DNA of 64,000 bases from Helicobacter suis (GCF_902196125.1 NZ_CABIKG010000006.1:36299-100298); one strand, 5' to 3'; positions 53,880-64,000 are shown, counted from the stretch's first letter. The notes: a model not told the origin generated them from the letters alone. Translations and numbers: made by a program.

Positions 53880-54653
53880 TCAAATCCAGCCTTCTAAAGT
53901 CTTTATATCTGCATAGCTAGTCATGTTAAGCGTAATAGGGGTGATAGAAACATAGTTTTGTTCAATGGCTTTAAAATCATTCAAGAGTACTTGATCGCGC
54001 TCTTCCCAGTATAAAGAATTAGGCCCTAACCAACAATATTGTCTGCCCTTTGGATCTTGCTTAGAATGGATATTGTTTTTATAAAGCCGCATTCCTTTTT
54101 GGGTGATTTTAATCCCCTTGCACTCTGTGGGCTGTATGTAGGGGATATTCACATTGAGAAATTTACGCTCTTTAAAGGGAAAACCTTGTGTGAGACAAAG
54201 GTGTAAAAGTTTACAGGCTATCTGTTTGGCTAGAGCAAAGTCATGGGTTGAAAAGTGTTTATAATCTTTGATGTATTGTGAAATAGCAATAGAGGGGATA
54301 TTATGAATTGTACCCTCAATGGCTCCAGCTACAGTGCCTGAATAAAGTACATCTTCGCCCATATTAGAGCCATGGTTAATCCCTGAGATAACTAAATCAA
54401 AGGGGCGTTTGCTTAAAAAAAGGGCTAAACAAACACAATCACTAGGTGTGCCATCATCTACCCGGTAATACTGCGGCCCTACTTGTTCCATGCGCAAAGG
54501 TAACATAGTGGTGATTCCATGCCCGCAGGCAGATTTTTCATTTTTAGGGGCAACCACCATCACTTCTGCCACTTCTTCTAAGGCATCTTTTAATGCTAAA
54601 AGCCCCCTAGCTTCATACCCATCATCGTTGGTAAGTAAAACAAGAGGTTTCAT
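53880..54653 (-). CDS. surE: 5'-nucleotidase SurE
   Basis: Divalent-metal nucleoside-5'-monophosphate phosphatase. The 257 residues open with LLTNDDGYEARG (metal Asp-Asp), followed by VVAPKNEKSACGHGIT, GTPSDCV, ISGINHGSNMGEDVLYSGTVAGA. Overlaps the ispA stop by 4 nt. Confidence 0.95.
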   Translation of the reverse strand: MKPLVLLTNDDGYEARGLLALKDALEEVAEVMVVAPKNEKSACGHGITTMLPLRMEQVGPQYYRVDDGTPSDCVCLALFLSKRPFDLVISGINHGSNMGEDVLYSGTVAGAIEGTIHNIPSIAISQYIKDYKHFSTHDFALAKQIACKLLHLCLTQGFPFKERKFLNVNIPYIQPTECKGIKITQKGMRLYKNNIHSKQDPKGRQYCWLGPNSLYWEERDQVLLNDFKAIEQNYVSITPITLNMTSYADIKTLEGWI

Positions 54654-55549
54654 GCTAAGCTCTCTAAAAGGGTTTGTAAATGCAATGCTAGCAAAGGTGG
54701 AAGAGTATTAAGGGTGATCTTTAATTCTGTTTGTAAAGTTTTAAGATAATCTTGTGCCCCTTTAAGCCCTAATAAATTGACATAATTATTTTTAAAAGTA
54801 TCTAGTTGGGTGCTTTTACCCGATTCTTCAGGGCTTTTTGTGCGATCAATGATGTCATCGCGTACTTGAAAAAATAGCCCAAGTTTAAGCCCAAAATTAA
54901 AAAGAGTGGTGGGTAAATTAGCGGGTGTGTAAGCGTATTTTTTAGCAATAAGCGCGCCCATTTTAAGACTAGCGGCAATGAGTTTAGCCGTTTTTAGGGT
55001 GTGTAGTGTTTCTAGTTGTTCTCTTACAAGGGCTTTATGCTCAAAATAACAATCTATAGCCTGACCTAGAACCATACCAAAAACCCCGCCACAATGGGCT
55101 AAAGTGTTGATTAAAGAGATTTTTAGCGTACTTGGCAATTTTGCGCTAGAGAGAAGTTCAAAGGCATAAGTATTAAGCCCATCGCCTACTAAAGTTGCTA
55201 CCGTTATACCATAGCTTACATGTAAGGTGGGGTGGTGGCGGCGTAAGGGTGCATTATCCATACAGGGTAAATCGTCATGGATAAGCGAATAGGTGTGTAA
55301 AACCTCTAAAGCTAGGGCGATAGGGAAGGCGTTTTTAATCATCAGATGAGAACGCATAAAAGAACTAAGCACCGCTAAAAGTAATTTTGGTCTAAAACGC
55401 TTGCCCCCATTTAAAAGCATTTCCCAAAAGGCTTGTTCAAAAGTGGGGTGAAAACTTTTTAGCTTAGGTTTTGCATGTCTTAAATACGCCTCAAAGTCTT
55501 GGCAAAGATTTTCATAAGCGCGTAATTTAGAGGCGGACATAGAATTCAA
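54650..55549 (-). CDS. ispA: Polyprenyl (farnesyl/geranyl) diphosphate synthase
   Basis: Trans-prenyltransferase making short-chain isoprenoid diphosphates that feed uppS and quinones. The 299 residues have LLNGGKRFRPKL, the first Asp-rich motif DDLPCMDNAPLRRHHPTLH, GQAIDC, and the second FFQVRDDIIDRTKS. The start at 55549 overlaps the PDZ gene by 23 nt; an ATG at 55540 is also possible. Confidence 0.93.
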   Translation of the reverse strand: MNSMSASKLRAYENLCQDFEAYLRHAKPKLKSFHPTFEQAFWEMLLNGGKRFRPKLLLAVLSSFMRSHLMIKNAFPIALALEVLHTYSLIHDDLPCMDNAPLRRHHPTLHVSYGITVATLVGDGLNTYAFELLSSAKLPSTLKISLINTLAHCGGVFGMVLGQAIDCYFEHKALVREQLETLHTLKTAKLIAASLKMGALIAKKYAYTPANLPTTLFNFGLKLGLFFQVRDDIIDRTKSPEESGKSTQLDTFKNNYVNLLGLKGAQDYLKTLQTELKITLNTLPPLLALHLQTLLESLA

Positions 55550-56543
55550 AACCCTTTCTTAAAACCAACATTTCAATCCGCCCTTGCATGTAGGCATGGC
55601 TAAAAGCTTGGCGCAAAGCGCGTAGTTTTTGGGTGAAATTAGCGCTAGAGGCGGCGATGGGTTTGCGGTTGATCCAAAGGATTTGATCGCCTAGATGTAA
55701 ATTTTTAAGGGCTTGTGGTCTGTTTTTATGTAGAGCCGTGATCACAAAATGCTCATTAATTTTAACAAAACGCTCTAAAAAGCTATCCGGGAGTAAAAAG
55801 CCCCCATAGCGTTTATCTACTTGTACAGCTAGGGTTTGTAAGCGCCCCTTGCGGCGGATTTGAACGCTAATTACCCGTTTAAAGGGAAGATTACTCACTA
55901 GCCATTCAAAATGGCCGGTACTAGTGATAGGCTGGTTATTAATTTTTATGATCACATCTTTTTCTAAAAAAGGGTTATTAGTAAAAAAAGGATCCACACT
56001 CTCCACCATAACCCCCCCTTGCTCTTTTACCCGCACGCCAATATCTCCATAATAAGGGCTATTTTGGGATAAAAAGCGTTTGATATAGCCACTCTCTATA
56101 AAAGCGTTTTCTCTATTCCCCACCCCTATTCCATAAATTTGATAGCAGATATTACTCACCACAGCATTAGCTGGCATGGGAGCAGAAAATCTAGCATAGG
56201 TTAAAAAACCCCGTTGGCGCGCTAGGATACTCCCGGGTCTTGCATCATTGCCCCCTATACTAGCTAGTGGGTGTTTATAAGCTTGCTCATTAATATCTAA
56301 GAGATTGTAGGCAAATTTAGTAGGGGGGGCTTTAATGAGATAAAAACCAACAAAGGGATCGGCTTTAAGAATTTTAACCCCTTTTGGTACACTGCCATGT
56401 ACAAAGGCCACTTGTTTTCCCTCCCAGAATAAAGACACACTACCCGGACGGCTAGCTAGTTTATAGTATTCTTTACAATGAGAGAAATTATAGGCATAAA
56501 GAGAACTAGCCCATAGGAATAAGAAAAAATACTTACTTAGCAA
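55527..56543 (-). CDS. Periplasmic PDZ-domain protein
   Basis: A secreted protein of 338 residues. Signal peptide [16 protein letters not shown] is followed by a region with two Cys, and two PDZ-like modules: residues ~165-240 (MVESVDPFFTNNPFLEKDVIIKINNQPITS) and ~265-335 (ALKNLHLGDQILWINRKPIAAS). No protease domain is present, so it is likely a binding or regulatory protein. The cluster PDZ-ybaB-panD-clpA matches H. pylori. Confidence 0.8.
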   Translation of the reverse strand: MLSKYFFLFLWASSLYAYNFSHCKEYYKLASRPGSVSLFWEGKQVAFVHGSVPKGVKILKADPFVGFYLIKAPPTKFAYNLLDINEQAYKHPLASIGGNDARPGSILARQRGFLTYARFSAPMPANAVVSNICYQIYGIGVGNRENAFIESGYIKRFLSQNSPYYGDIGVRVKEQGGVMVESVDPFFTNNPFLEKDVIIKINNQPITSTGHFEWLVSNLPFKRVISVQIRRKGRLQTLAVQVDKRYGGFLLPDSFLERFVKINEHFVITALHKNRPQALKNLHLGDQILWINRKPIAASSANFTQKLRALRQAFSHAYMQGRIEMLVLRKGFEFYVRL

Positions 56544-56835
56544 AGGGGTTTAAACCGCCTAGCATACCAAAAGTTGCGTTTTTGCGCCCCTCTTCCATAT
56601 TTTTATACGCCTCATTAATCGCGCTCATCAGATAAATCTGCAAGGCCTCTTTATCCTCTAATAGGCTATCATCAATCTGAATATCTAATAATTCACCCGC
56701 TCCATTAAGTTTAACTTTTACAAGCCCTCCCCCGCTTTTGGCGCTAAATTCTGTATTTTTATTCTTCTCCTCCATGTCTTTAATCTGTTCTTGTAAACTA
56801 GAGAGAAGTCCGCCAAACTGGCTAAAATCTAACAT
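56533..56835 (-). CDS. ybaB: YbaB/EbfC nucleoid-associated protein
   Basis: A 100-residue DNA-binding protein. Typical pattern: FAKSGGG-like [37 protein letters not shown], then an ending helix [10 protein letters not shown]. Overlaps panD by 7 nt and the PDZ gene by 11 nt. Confidence 0.93.
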   Translation of the reverse strand: MLDFSQFGGLLSSLQEQIKDMEEKNKNTEFSAKSGGGLVKVKLNGAGELLDIQIDDSLLEDKEALQIYLMSAINEAYKNMEEGRKNATFGMLGGLNPFAK

Positions 56836-57182
56836 GGATTTTCCTTAGGGATATTATTAGCCCCGAGATACACAATATGGGGCTTGTGGGTGTTAAGGCG
56901 CTCAAAAGGGATAGAAATATAGGCAATGATGATCACTAAATCCTCTATTTGAACCAAACGGCTAGCCGCTCCATTGATACAAACTTCATAATCCTTTTCC
57001 CCAACAATCACATAGGTACTAAAGCGCGCCCCATTATTGACATTGAGTACATCTACTTTCATCCAAGGGGCTAATTTAGCTAGCTCCACCAAGCGCTTGC
57101 CAATGGTAATAGACCCTTGATAGTTAAGATTAGCATCTGTAACCACGGCGCGGTGGATTTTGCTATACAAGACTTCTACCAT
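56829..57182 (-). CDS. panD: Aspartate 1-decarboxylase
   Basis: Pyruvoyl enzyme producing beta-alanine for pantothenate. The 117-residue proenzyme contains the self-cleavage site NYQGSITIG (Gly-Ser bond) and the [14 protein letters not shown] start typical of PanD. It lies 8 nt after clpA. Confidence 0.96.
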   Translation of the reverse strand: MVEVLYSKIHRAVVTDANLNYQGSITIGKRLVELAKLAPWMKVDVLNVNNGARFSTYVIVGEKDYEVCINGAASRLVQIEDLVIIIAYISIPFERLNTHKPHIVYLGANNIPKENPC

Positions 57183-57190
57183 CCCTTTCC

Positions 57191-59416
57191 TTAAGGTGTT
57201 GGGGTGATCTTTTTGCGAACCTTGCGTGAAGCAGGGGTGGATACAACTTGGATATTTTGGTTGCGCAAGATAACCTTAGCACTCCCTCCCTCTTTGAGTT
57301 CGCCAAATAAAATCGCATCGCTAAGCGGAACTTTAATATGGGTGTGTACTAATTTTTCCACCACCCGGGCACCCAATGGGTCTTTTAAACACAAGTTAGC
57401 TAAGTGGGTGACAGCCTGTTTTTCTAAAGACAAACTGACATTTCTAGGGGCTAAAAGCGCCTCTAATTTTTTACATTCTTTTTGCACAATGCTTTCTAAA
57501 TTCTCTAAACTAAGGGGGTTAAAGGTTAAAATGGCATCTAATCTGGAGCGCAACTCTGGACTGAGTAATTCTTTAAGAGCTTTTTGGTATTTGTGGGTGC
57601 GATCTTCTAAAAAGCCCATTTGCCCTAGTGCATCACTGCCTGCATTGGAAGTTAAAATTAAAATAGCATGGCTAAAATCTCCCTTTTTGCCGCTATTATC
57701 CGTGAGGCTAGCATTATCTGTAATTTGCAAGAGTAAATCATAAATATTAAAGTGGGCCTTTTCAATTTCATCAAGTAAAAGCACACAACGGGGGTGTTTT
57801 CTAATCGCATTGATCAAAAGCCCGCCTTGCTCAAAACCCACATAACCCGAAGGCGCGCCAATGAGTTTAGAAATGCTATGCGCTTCTTTATATTCACTCA
57901 TGTCAAAGCGCTCTAAATGCAAATGCATGTGCTTAGCTAGGGCTTTGGCTAATTCTGTTTTACCCACCCCACTAGGCCCTACAAATAAAAAGCTAGCCAC
58001 AGGTTTTTTGGTAGCAATTAGGCCGGAGGCATGGATTTTAATAGCACTAACTAGTTTAGAAATGGCTATATCTTGGGCAAAAACTTCTTTTTTAAGCTGT
58101 TCTTCTAGGTTTTTCAAATGGTTTTTCTTCTCAAGGCTGATATGAGATTTTGGAATGTCAATTTTAAAAGAAAGCACATTTTCAATATCATTTTTAGAGA
58201 TAGTGGGGGTATTACTACCCGGGGCATAAATCTTTTTAAAAGAGCCTGCCATGTCCATTAAATCAATGGCCTTATCCGGGAGAAAATTTTCATGCAAATA
58301 ACGCACAGAAAGATCCACACATGCCTTTAGCGCCTCTTTGGTGTAGTGTACCTTGTGGTGTTTTTCATAATGGCCAGAGAGATCCCCTAAAATAGCGTAA
58401 CAATCTTGTTTGGAGGGCTCTAAAATATCAATCTTACTAAAACGGCGGCAAAAGGCTTTGTCTTTTTCAAACACCGCTCTAAATTCATCAAAGGTAGTCG
58501 CTCCAATGCAACTTAAACTCCCATCAGCTAGCATGGGCTTTAAAATATTAGCCCCATCTAGCGATCCAGCACTAGATGCCCCAGAGCCTAAAACCGTGTG
58601 GATTTCATCAATAAAAAGAATGTTTTTAGGATTCTTCTGTAATTCTTTTAGGGTTTTTTTAAGGCGCTTTTCAAATTCCCCGCGGTATTTTGTCCCAGCC
58701 ACCATGCCACTTAAATCTAGCGCATAAATACGATAATCGTATAAAAATTTAGGTACATCGCGCTCCACAATCTTAAGAGCTAACCCTTCAGCAATAGCGG
58801 TTTTTCCCACACCGGGTTCACCCACCAATAGGGGATTATTTTTTTTACGCCGACCTAAAACCTCAATTACCTTTTGGATTTCTGCATCGCGGTGAGATAC
58901 CGGATCAATAGCGTGATCTGCGGCTAAGGCATTTAAATTTCTAGCAAATTTTTTAAGCGCAGAGGTTTTTTCTTTGGAAAAGGCAAGGGGGGGTTGTTCT
59001 AAAACTTTAGGGCCATCTACCCCGTAAGATTTAATAATATCGGTGGCATAGCATGGGATTTTTTCTACCATAAGCCAAAGCAAATCTTGTACATCTAAAA
59101 CCTTGTAAGGCATTTCTTTAGCATAACGGCTTAGACTCTGAAAAAGCTTAGCAAGTTGTTCATCATTAGTTGGAATCTTGCCATGCCCTTCTAAAGCATT
59201 TTCATAAGTAGAAACATGCTCAACTAGATAATTTTGGGCTAATTGTTTGGCTTCTGTGATGTCAATATCTAAATGCCTTAAAAACCCCTGTATCTCTTTG
59301 TCATTAAGCATGATAAAAAGGACATGTTCGGGGGTGATGTAGCGATGGGATAACTTAGTAGCCAAAGCTAAAGCCGCATTAAGCAGACGATTAAGTCTAG
59401 TTGTAATGGGTGGCAT
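57191..59416 (-). CDS. clpA: ATP-dependent Clp protease ATP-binding subunit ClpA
   Basis: Hexameric unfoldase partner of ClpP. 741 residues: Clp_N repeats (1-140), AAA+ domain 1 with Walker [10 protein letters not shown] and [12 protein letters not shown], domain 2 with GPSGVGKTE and [10 protein letters not shown], and a ClpB-like D2 small domain. Overlaps the UspA gene by 1 nt. A clpS-like gene is not seen next to it. Confidence 0.95.
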   Translation of the reverse strand: MPPITTRLNRLLNAALALATKLSHRYITPEHVLFIMLNDKEIQGFLRHLDIDITEAKQLAQNYLVEHVSTYENALEGHGKIPTNDEQLAKLFQSLSRYAKEMPYKVLDVQDLLWLMVEKIPCYATDIIKSYGVDGPKVLEQPPLAFSKEKTSALKKFARNLNALAADHAIDPVSHRDAEIQKVIEVLGRRKKNNPLLVGEPGVGKTAIAEGLALKIVERDVPKFLYDYRIYALDLSGMVAGTKYRGEFEKRLKKTLKELQKNPKNILFIDEIHTVLGSGASSAGSLDGANILKPMLADGSLSCIGATTFDEFRAVFEKDKAFCRRFSKIDILEPSKQDCYAILGDLSGHYEKHHKVHYTKEALKACVDLSVRYLHENFLPDKAIDLMDMAGSFKKIYAPGSNTPTISKNDIENVLSFKIDIPKSHISLEKKNHLKNLEEQLKKEVFAQDIAISKLVSAIKIHASGLIATKKPVASFLFVGPSGVGKTELAKALAKHMHLHLERFDMSEYKEAHSISKLIGAPSGYVGFEQGGLLINAIRKHPRCVLLLDEIEKAHFNIYDLLLQITDNASLTDNSGKKGDFSHAILILTSNAGSDALGQMGFLEDRTHKYQKALKELLSPELRSRLDAILTFNPLSLENLESIVQKECKKLEALLAPRNVSLSLEKQAVTHLANLCLKDPLGARVVEKLVHTHIKVPLSDAILFGELKEGGSAKVILRNQNIQVVSTPASRKVRKKITPTP

Positions 59417-59832
59417 TACTTGGCCACCAAAACAGGAATGGGCGAATTATCAATAAAACTATTCTGGTGCGATCCAAAAAGCTTATAAAACATGGAAGAT
59501 TCGCTAGCCCCAATCACTAAGAGATCAAAACTAGGGGCCATTTCTAACACCACATCTACCGGATTGCCCATTTTTAAAACCGCCTCACAAGCAATTTGTT
59601 GTTGGGTAAAGAGTTGAGTAAATTCCTCAATGAGTTTACTAGATTGCTCATTGGCTACGACTTCTGTTTGGCTATAGTTCATGATTCCACTCTCCGGATA
59701 AATTAACACCTCTGGACTTACATGCACTAGCGTAAAGTGCACGCCCTTGATTCTAGAAAATAATCTAATCGCCGCATCTACACCGCTTCTACACTCCTGT
59801 GTATCGCTGATTCCAAAAAGCACTCTAAGCAT
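59416..59832 (-). CDS. Universal stress protein family
   Basis: A single UspA domain of 138 residues: FGISDTQECRSGVDAAIRL start, VHFTLVHVSPE strand, DLLVIGASESS and a C-terminal SPIPVLVAK strand. The ATP loop (GASESSMFYKLFGSHQNS) departs from the canonical G-2x-G-9x-GS/T, so nucleotide binding is uncertain. ATG 59832 with AAGGA 6 nt upstream preferred over TTG 59838. Confidence 0.85.
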   Translation of the reverse strand: MLRVLFGISDTQECRSGVDAAIRLFSRIKGVHFTLVHVSPEVLIYPESGIMNYSQTEVVANEQSSKLIEEFTQLFTQQQIACEAVLKMGNPVDVVLEMAPSFDLLVIGASESSMFYKLFGSHQNSFIDNSPIPVLVAK

Positions 59833-59911
59833 GGCCAATCCTTACAGCATTTTATGCGCGTTAATTATAAAAAAGTTAAACTTAAAAGTATCGTTATTGG
59901 AGTTCGTGGTT

Positions 59912-59917
59912 TATAAT
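59912..59917 (+). promoter_or_regulatory. -10 box for bioD
   Basis: Perfect TATAAT within GTGGTTTATAATAATG, 30 nt before the bioD ATG, in the divergent gap with the UspA gene. Confidence 0.55.
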
Positions 59918-59946
59918 AATGCCTACACCACTGCAAGGATTAAGCC

Positions 59947-60606
59947 ATGTATCGTTCTATTTTTGTGAGCGCAACTAATACGGGAGTGGGAAAAACAACT
60001 CTAGCTAGGCAAATGGCTAAGCTTTATAATGAAAAGGGGATTAAAACACTTTTAGCAAAGCCTATTGAAAGCGGCGTGCAACAAGGGGATTTAGGAGATG
60101 GAGGGTTATTTTTGGAGGAAAATCTCCAAGTAGATGAAAATTTGCGCATGGAGGATATTAGTTTTTATCGCTATGTTTTACCAGCTAGCCCTTTTGTGGC
60201 CGCGCGCTTTGAGCCACACCTCCCACCCATTGATTTTAAACAGATTGAAAAGAAATTAAAAGCTTTACAAGAGCGTTGCGATCTTTTAATTGTTGAGGGA
60301 GTGGGGGGGTTATTAGTGCCCTTAGATGAAAAGGTAAAAATCATTGATTTAGCCCTTACTTTACGGTCTAAGATTTTGCTTATTAGTCCGAGTAAATTAG
60401 GCATGATCAATGATTTATTACTCAACCAGCACTATCTTAGCACCCATAAACTAGATTATCAGATTGCTATTAACATGCCTGATGCTCGCTCTTACTACCA
60501 AACCAGTAAGCCCTACATTGATTATTTAAATTCCACTCTTAAAGACCCTATTTTAATTTTTCAAGAACAAACTTCTCTTTTACTTGATAAGCTTTTAGAG
60601 TCTTGA
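59947..60606 (+). CDS. bioD: Dethiobiotin synthetase
   Basis: ATP-dependent carboxylation of 7,8-diaminopelargonate in biotin synthesis. The 219 residues show the P-loop ATNTGVGKTTLAR, KPIESGVQ, and VEGVGGLLVPL. It stands alone; other bio genes are not in the window. Confidence 0.94.
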   Translation: MYRSIFVSATNTGVGKTTLARQMAKLYNEKGIKTLLAKPIESGVQQGDLGDGGLFLEENLQVDENLRMEDISFYRYVLPASPFVAARFEPHLPPIDFKQIEKKLKALQERCDLLIVEGVGGLLVPLDEKVKIIDLALTLRSKILLISPSKLGMINDLLLNQHYLSTHKLDYQIAINMPDARSYYQTSKPYIDYLNSTLKDPILIFQEQTSLLLDKLLES

Positions 60607-60637
60607 TCCTATTTATCAAAAATGTAGCTAAAGTGAT

Positions 60638-60643
60638 TATAAT
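60638..60643 (+). promoter_or_regulatory. -10 box for sodB
   Basis: Perfect TATAAT within GTGATTATAATAAC, 30 nt before the sodB ATG. Confidence 0.6.
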
Positions 60644-60672
60644 AACTTTCCATTTTTGAATAAGGAGTATGC

Positions 60673-61314
60673 ATGTTTGTTTTAAGAGATTTGCCCTACA
60701 GCAAGGATAGCATGGGAGATTTTTTAAGCCCTGTGGCCTTTGATTTCCACCATGGCAAACACCATCAAGGCTATGTCAATAACCTTAACAACCTCACTAA
60801 AGAGGGGGAATTTAAAGATAGCGATCTCTTTAGCATCATTAATAAGGCTAGCGGAGGCGTCTTTAACAACGCAGCCCAAATCTACAACCACGATTTTTAC
60901 TGGGATTGCTTAAGCCCTAAAGCTACAGAAATGACAGATGAACTTAAAAGCGCGTTAGAACATGATTATGGCTCTTTAGAAGCCTTTAAAGAAGCCTTTA
61001 TTAAAAGCGCGACCACTCTTTTTGGCTCTGGTTGGAACTGGGCGGTTTATAACCCTACTAATGGCAAGGTTGAAATTGTACAAACCAGCAACGCTAACAC
61101 CCCAGTAACGGATAAAAAAGTCCCTTTACTGGTCGTAGATGTATGGGAACATGCCTACTACATTGATCATAAAAACGCCCGCCCGGTTTATCTGGATAAA
61201 TTCTACCACCATGTTAACTGGGCTTTTGTTTCTCAGTGTTTAGAATGGGCTAAAAAAGAGGGAATGGGTTCTGTAGATTATTACATTAATCAAATTGTAC
61301 ATAAGAAAGCCTAG
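60673..61314 (+). CDS. sodB: Iron superoxide dismutase
   Basis: Cytosolic Fe-SOD of 213 residues. The four metal ligands are visible: His in [12 protein letters not shown], His in NHDFYWDCL, and Asp/His in [20 protein letters not shown]. Sequence style ([17 protein letters not shown]) is that of the Fe-type. AAGGAG 5 nt before ATG. Downstream thiG and cmoA follow without gaps, so they may share its promoter. Confidence 0.97.
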   Translation: MFVLRDLPYSKDSMGDFLSPVAFDFHHGKHHQGYVNNLNNLTKEGEFKDSDLFSIINKASGGVFNNAAQIYNHDFYWDCLSPKATEMTDELKSALEHDYGSLEAFKEAFIKSATTLFGSGWNWAVYNPTNGKVEIVQTSNANTPVTDKKVPLLVVDVWEHAYYIDHKNARPVYLDKFYHHVNWAFVSQCLEWAKKEGMGSVDYYINQIVHKKA

Positions 61315-61316
61315 TG

Positions 61317-62093
61317 ATGCACGATCCGCTCATCATCGGTTCTAAAACCTTTTACTCTCGCCTCATTGTGGGCAGTGGCAAGTATAAAGACTTTGCCACC
61401 ACTAAAGAGGCCACTTTAGCTAGCGGGGCAGAAATGCTAACTGTGGCAGTTAGACGGGTTAATATCACCGATTCAAGTAGTGAGAATTTATTAGACACTT
61501 TCAAAGACACTAACATTAGCTTTTTACCTAATTCTGCTGGTTGCCACAGCGCTAAAGAGGCTCTTGCCCTTTTTCGCCTTGTTAAAGAAGCTACAGGCAT
61601 CAGTTTTATTAAGCTTGAAATTATTGGCGATGAGAGAACGCTTTACCCTGATGTGGTTGAAACTTTAAGCGCCTGTGAAATTCTAGCCAAAGAGGGTTTT
61701 TGTGTGCTGGCTTATACCAATGATGATCCAATCATGGCTAAGAAATTAGAGATAGCCGGTGCTAGTGCGATCATGCCTTTAGCCTCGCCTATTGGAAGTG
61801 GTTTAGGGATACAAAATCGCTATAACATCGGTTTTATTAAAGAGGCCGTTAGCGTACCTGTAATTGTTGATGCGGGGGTGGGCTGTGCCTCAGATGCAAG
61901 CATTGCTATGGAACTTGGAGCTGATGGGGTATTAACTAACTCAGCTATTGCACTAGCCCAAAATCCGGTTTTAATGGCTGAGAGCATGAAATATGCTGTA
62001 CTGGCTGGGCGTAAAAGTTATTTAGCGGGCCGTATCCCTAAAAAAGCCTATGCAAGCCCTAGCTCCCCTGTTTTTGGTTTAGCTAAACTTTGA
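61317..62093 (+). CDS. thiG: Thiazole synthase ThiG
   Basis: Makes the thiazole phosphate of thiamin from DXP, dehydroglycine and ThiS-thiocarboxylate. The 258 residues have [49 protein letters not shown] (Schiff-base Lys), [15 protein letters not shown] and [32 protein letters not shown] 61317 is preferred over GTG 61314, which overlaps the sodB stop. No thiS, thiF or thiH is adjacent. Confidence 0.95.
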   Translation: MHDPLIIGSKTFYSRLIVGSGKYKDFATTKEATLASGAEMLTVAVRRVNITDSSSENLLDTFKDTNISFLPNSAGCHSAKEALALFRLVKEATGISFIKLEIIGDERTLYPDVVETLSACEILAKEGFCVLAYTNDDPIMAKKLEIAGASAIMPLASPIGSGLGIQNRYNIGFIKEAVSVPVIVDAGVGCASDASIAMELGADGVLTNSAIALAQNPVLMAESMKYAVLAGRKSYLAGRIPKKAYASPSSPVFGLAKL

Positions 62094-62788
62094 AAGATAC
62101 CCTTTTTAGCACCGCTCTACCTAAGCGCTTTGAATTTGATGCAGAGGTGGCCTCTATCTTTGATGACATGTTAGAGCGCTCTATCCCCTATTATGAAGAA
62201 ACCCTTAAACTAGCCAGCCACTTTGTAGCCCAAGATTTAAACGGGGCTGTTTACGATCTAGGCTGTGCTACGGGTAATTTTTTAGCCACCCTTGCGCCTA
62301 AAGTGGACCCACAAACCCCCTTAGTAGGTGTGGACAACGCACAGGCCATGCTTAAAAAGGCCCAAGAAAAATGCATGCATTTTTGCATCTCTTGGCGCTG
62401 TGAGGATATTTTGCAGACAAATTTAAAGGAAGCGGGGGCAATAGCGCTACTTTATACTTTACAATTTATTAGACCCTTGCAGCGCCAGAACTTAATGAGT
62501 CGTATTTTTGAAAACCTCAAACCCGGGGGCGTGGTTGTAGTGGCTGAAAAGATGATGAGTTTAGATCGCATCTTAGATAAACAAATGATCGCGCTGTACT
62601 ACCTTTATAAACAAGCGCAAGGTTATAGCCTCAATGAAATTAGCTTTAAACGCGAAGCCCTAGAAAATGTACTTGTACCCTACAGCTTGCAAGAAAACAT
62701 AGCCTTGCTTGAGCAGGCTGGCTTTAAAACTGTAGAAGTTCTCTTTAAATGGGTTAATTTTGGACTCTTAATTGCGCGCAAAATCTAA
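62090..62788 (+). CDS. cmoA: Carboxy-S-adenosylmethionine synthase CmoA
   Basis: SAM-dependent enzyme that forms carboxy-SAM for 5-oxyacetyluridine modification of wobble U34 in tRNA. The 232 residues have the family start [24 protein letters not shown], motif [12 protein letters not shown], and [12 protein letters not shown] start overlapping the thiG stop by 4 nt. Confidence 0.9.
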   Translation: MKDTLFSTALPKRFEFDAEVASIFDDMLERSIPYYEETLKLASHFVAQDLNGAVYDLGCATGNFLATLAPKVDPQTPLVGVDNAQAMLKKAQEKCMHFCISWRCEDILQTNLKEAGAIALLYTLQFIRPLQRQNLMSRIFENLKPGGVVVVAEKMMSLDRILDKQMIALYYLYKQAQGYSLNEISFKREALENVLVPYSLQENIALLEQAGFKTVEVLFKWVNFGLLIARKI

Positions 62789-62986
62789 TTGGTTAAATCA
62801 CCCACTCCAAAACCACGCCTAATCTTCGCTCTGTGTAGATCAACAACTGAAATCTAAATGCGCGGGTGCTCTTTCTGGTTTTGTGATTTGGCATTTAGTA
62901 GGGATATAAACCTTTTGATAGACTATATGGGGGGGTGCAGGCGGTGAGTAACAAAGTGGTTAGGGGAAGGGTTAGGGGGGTGGGTG

Positions 62987-64000
62987 TTATTTTCTAAACT
63001 CTTTTAGTAATTTTGTTTGTTTAGGCGCTTTAGCGTTTAAATATATCAATGAGTGGTTTTTATTCTCTATTGCTTTTTTTACAGCTGAAAAATCTGTAAT
63101 GCCTGTTTTGATTAGCTTGATTGGCTTATCACGCTCACCATTAAGATTTATAAAAGAGTAGCTGTGTTTCTCACCTGCTAATTCTTGATCGGGGATATTC
63201 TCTCTTAGGAATATATAGCCGTTTTCATTGTGTATAAGAATGTGTGGTGTTTCTAAAATTTCTTTGATACTCTTTACTTGTGTATAGTAGTGTTTTGCTT
63301 CCTTTTGCTTTTTCAAGAAGTTTAGCACTTCTTGATATTTTAATTCTATTCTGCGGGGCTTGTGGTATGGAAAAATAAGAATATCAAGTAGTCTTTCAAA
63401 CCCCTTTGTGTGGTACTTAGGCGTCCACACATCGCTATTTGTGAATAGGTGTTCTCTTAATTGTTCCTCTAAAGTTTTAGCGTATTCGGGTTTAGACGTG
63501 GTGTTTAAATCACTATTAAGCGGTTTATCTGTAGTATCTACCCGGTCGTTAGGGTGTAGATTAGTCCCATCACCCTTAGTAATCCGATTACTTGGTAGGA
63601 AATCTGAATCGGGCGACTTTTCTAACTTGTAAGCTGTAATGATCCAATGATTATCACCTTGAGCATTCCACCCTTTAGATAGCCCTATTCTGTAAGTTTG
63701 TTGGTTATATTTACCAATAATCGTATTTATCCCATGCTCGCTAATAAGCTCCCCGTTTTTCACCAAATGATCTAACCCATTGCCTAATTTCTCATAAGCA
63801 TTATTCCCCTCAAATGGGCTAAAGTCATTTAGGTGTTTTTCTACAATCTTACTTAGCCCATAACCTTGTAAATTACCTTTTGATCTCTAATTTCCCCCCA
63901 TACCAAATCTATATCGCCTAAATCCTCTCTATAAAACGCTCCGGCTACTTGTCCCTCTTTAGCCTCTAGTAGTTGAGCAATTGCGCCTTTTGGATCATGG
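62987..64000 (-). pseudogene. Frameshifted phage-type PBECR/DUF3519-like endoribonuclease gene (continues beyond window)
   Basis: The longest open frame (to 63766) encodes about 259 residues; upstream sequence continues the same protein. Frame from the right edge gives PKGAIAQLLEAKEGQ, AFYREDLGDIDLVWGEI, and a second frame continues GYGLSKIVEKHLNDF, LGNGLDHLVKNGELI. The two join if one A is restored in the A run at 63878-63881. Such HGT-borne proteins with a barnase/EndoU/colicin-E5/RelE-like domain (PBECR) occur in Helicobacter prophages. A C-terminal second domain follows (residues ~95-259). Recognition is moderate. Confidence 0.55.

Noticed and set aside
62928..62934. Seven-G run before the phage-type gene
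   Set aside because: Too short for reliable slippage, and it lies downstream of the minus-strand gene, not in its promoter.

Overview
The window reads as chromosome from a gastric, urease-positive Helicobacter that is not H. pylori (felis/bizzozeronii/heilmannii/suis type; this is inference). The evidence is the ureG-ureH pair at the left edge, many gene blocks I recognise from H. pylori (efp-fba-PPIase; crcB-hemD-rhodanese-dld-uppS; lolD-lnt-cvpA-lysS-glyA-DUF1882-SPOR; ridA-dadA-dagA-alr; queE-queD-lipoprotein-surE-ispA; PDZ-ybaB-panD-clpA), low GC, tight gene packing, and long poly-G tracts of the kind Helicobacter uses for phase variation. Several genes are absent from or unlike H. pylori: an SDR-type epimerase next to ureH, an NDH-2-like dehydrogenase, a secondary alcohol dehydrogenase and thiG.

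Layout. 1-29 kb is mostly housekeeping: urease maturation, translation (efp, lysS), glycolysis (fba), haem (hemD), lactate oxidation, undecaprenyl-PP and glycan or lipid A export and modification (uppS, PglK/Wzk-like flippase, gmhA, eptA), a lipoprotein pathway (lolD, lnt), tRNA-Ile and tRNA-Ala, and a D-alanine cluster (ridA-dadA-dagA-alr). 47.7-62.8 kb is again core: tRNA-Asn, redox enzymes, a recJ split into two frames, queuosine precursor genes, surE/ispA, clpA block, bioD, sodB, thiG, cmoA. The right edge (62.99-64 kb) carries a frameshifted, phage-type toxin-like gene.

The outstanding region is 29.0-46.7 kb: thirteen genes on the + strand, overlapping or at most 13 nt apart, behind a promoter-like element whose spacer holds a run of 13 G. 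In order they encode: a TerY-like vWA protein; a WXG100-like protein; an LHH (HNH/EndoVII) nuclease toxin with a helical N-terminus; a SUKH-like immunity protein; a small helical protein; an FtsK/EssC-like ATPase without membrane helices; a minimal vWA protein; a PP2C phosphatase; a Ser/Thr kinase with a zinc ribbon; a Dna2/Upf1-like SF1 helicase; a protein with HEPN-like RxxxxH and RxH motifs; a coiled-coil McrB-like GTPase/AAA+; and a McrC/DUF2357-like protein. This joins parts of an ESX-type toxin delivery module, a TerY-P phosphorylation triad and an McrBC-like nucleic-acid module in one transcription unit. It looks like a phase-variable conflict or defence island.

The island's right flank is decayed DNA: a 177-bp IS200/IS605 (ISHp608-type) mini-element and a speA (arginine decarboxylase) pseudogene. 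Two more intact copies of the mini-element, plus a degenerate one, lie at 2.1-2.5 kb and 7.1-7.3 kb. They carry both IS ends and an omega-RNA-like core but no transposase or TnpB. Other phase-variation candidates are a 14-G run inside eptA and a 17-G run upstream of a Sel1-like secreted protein.
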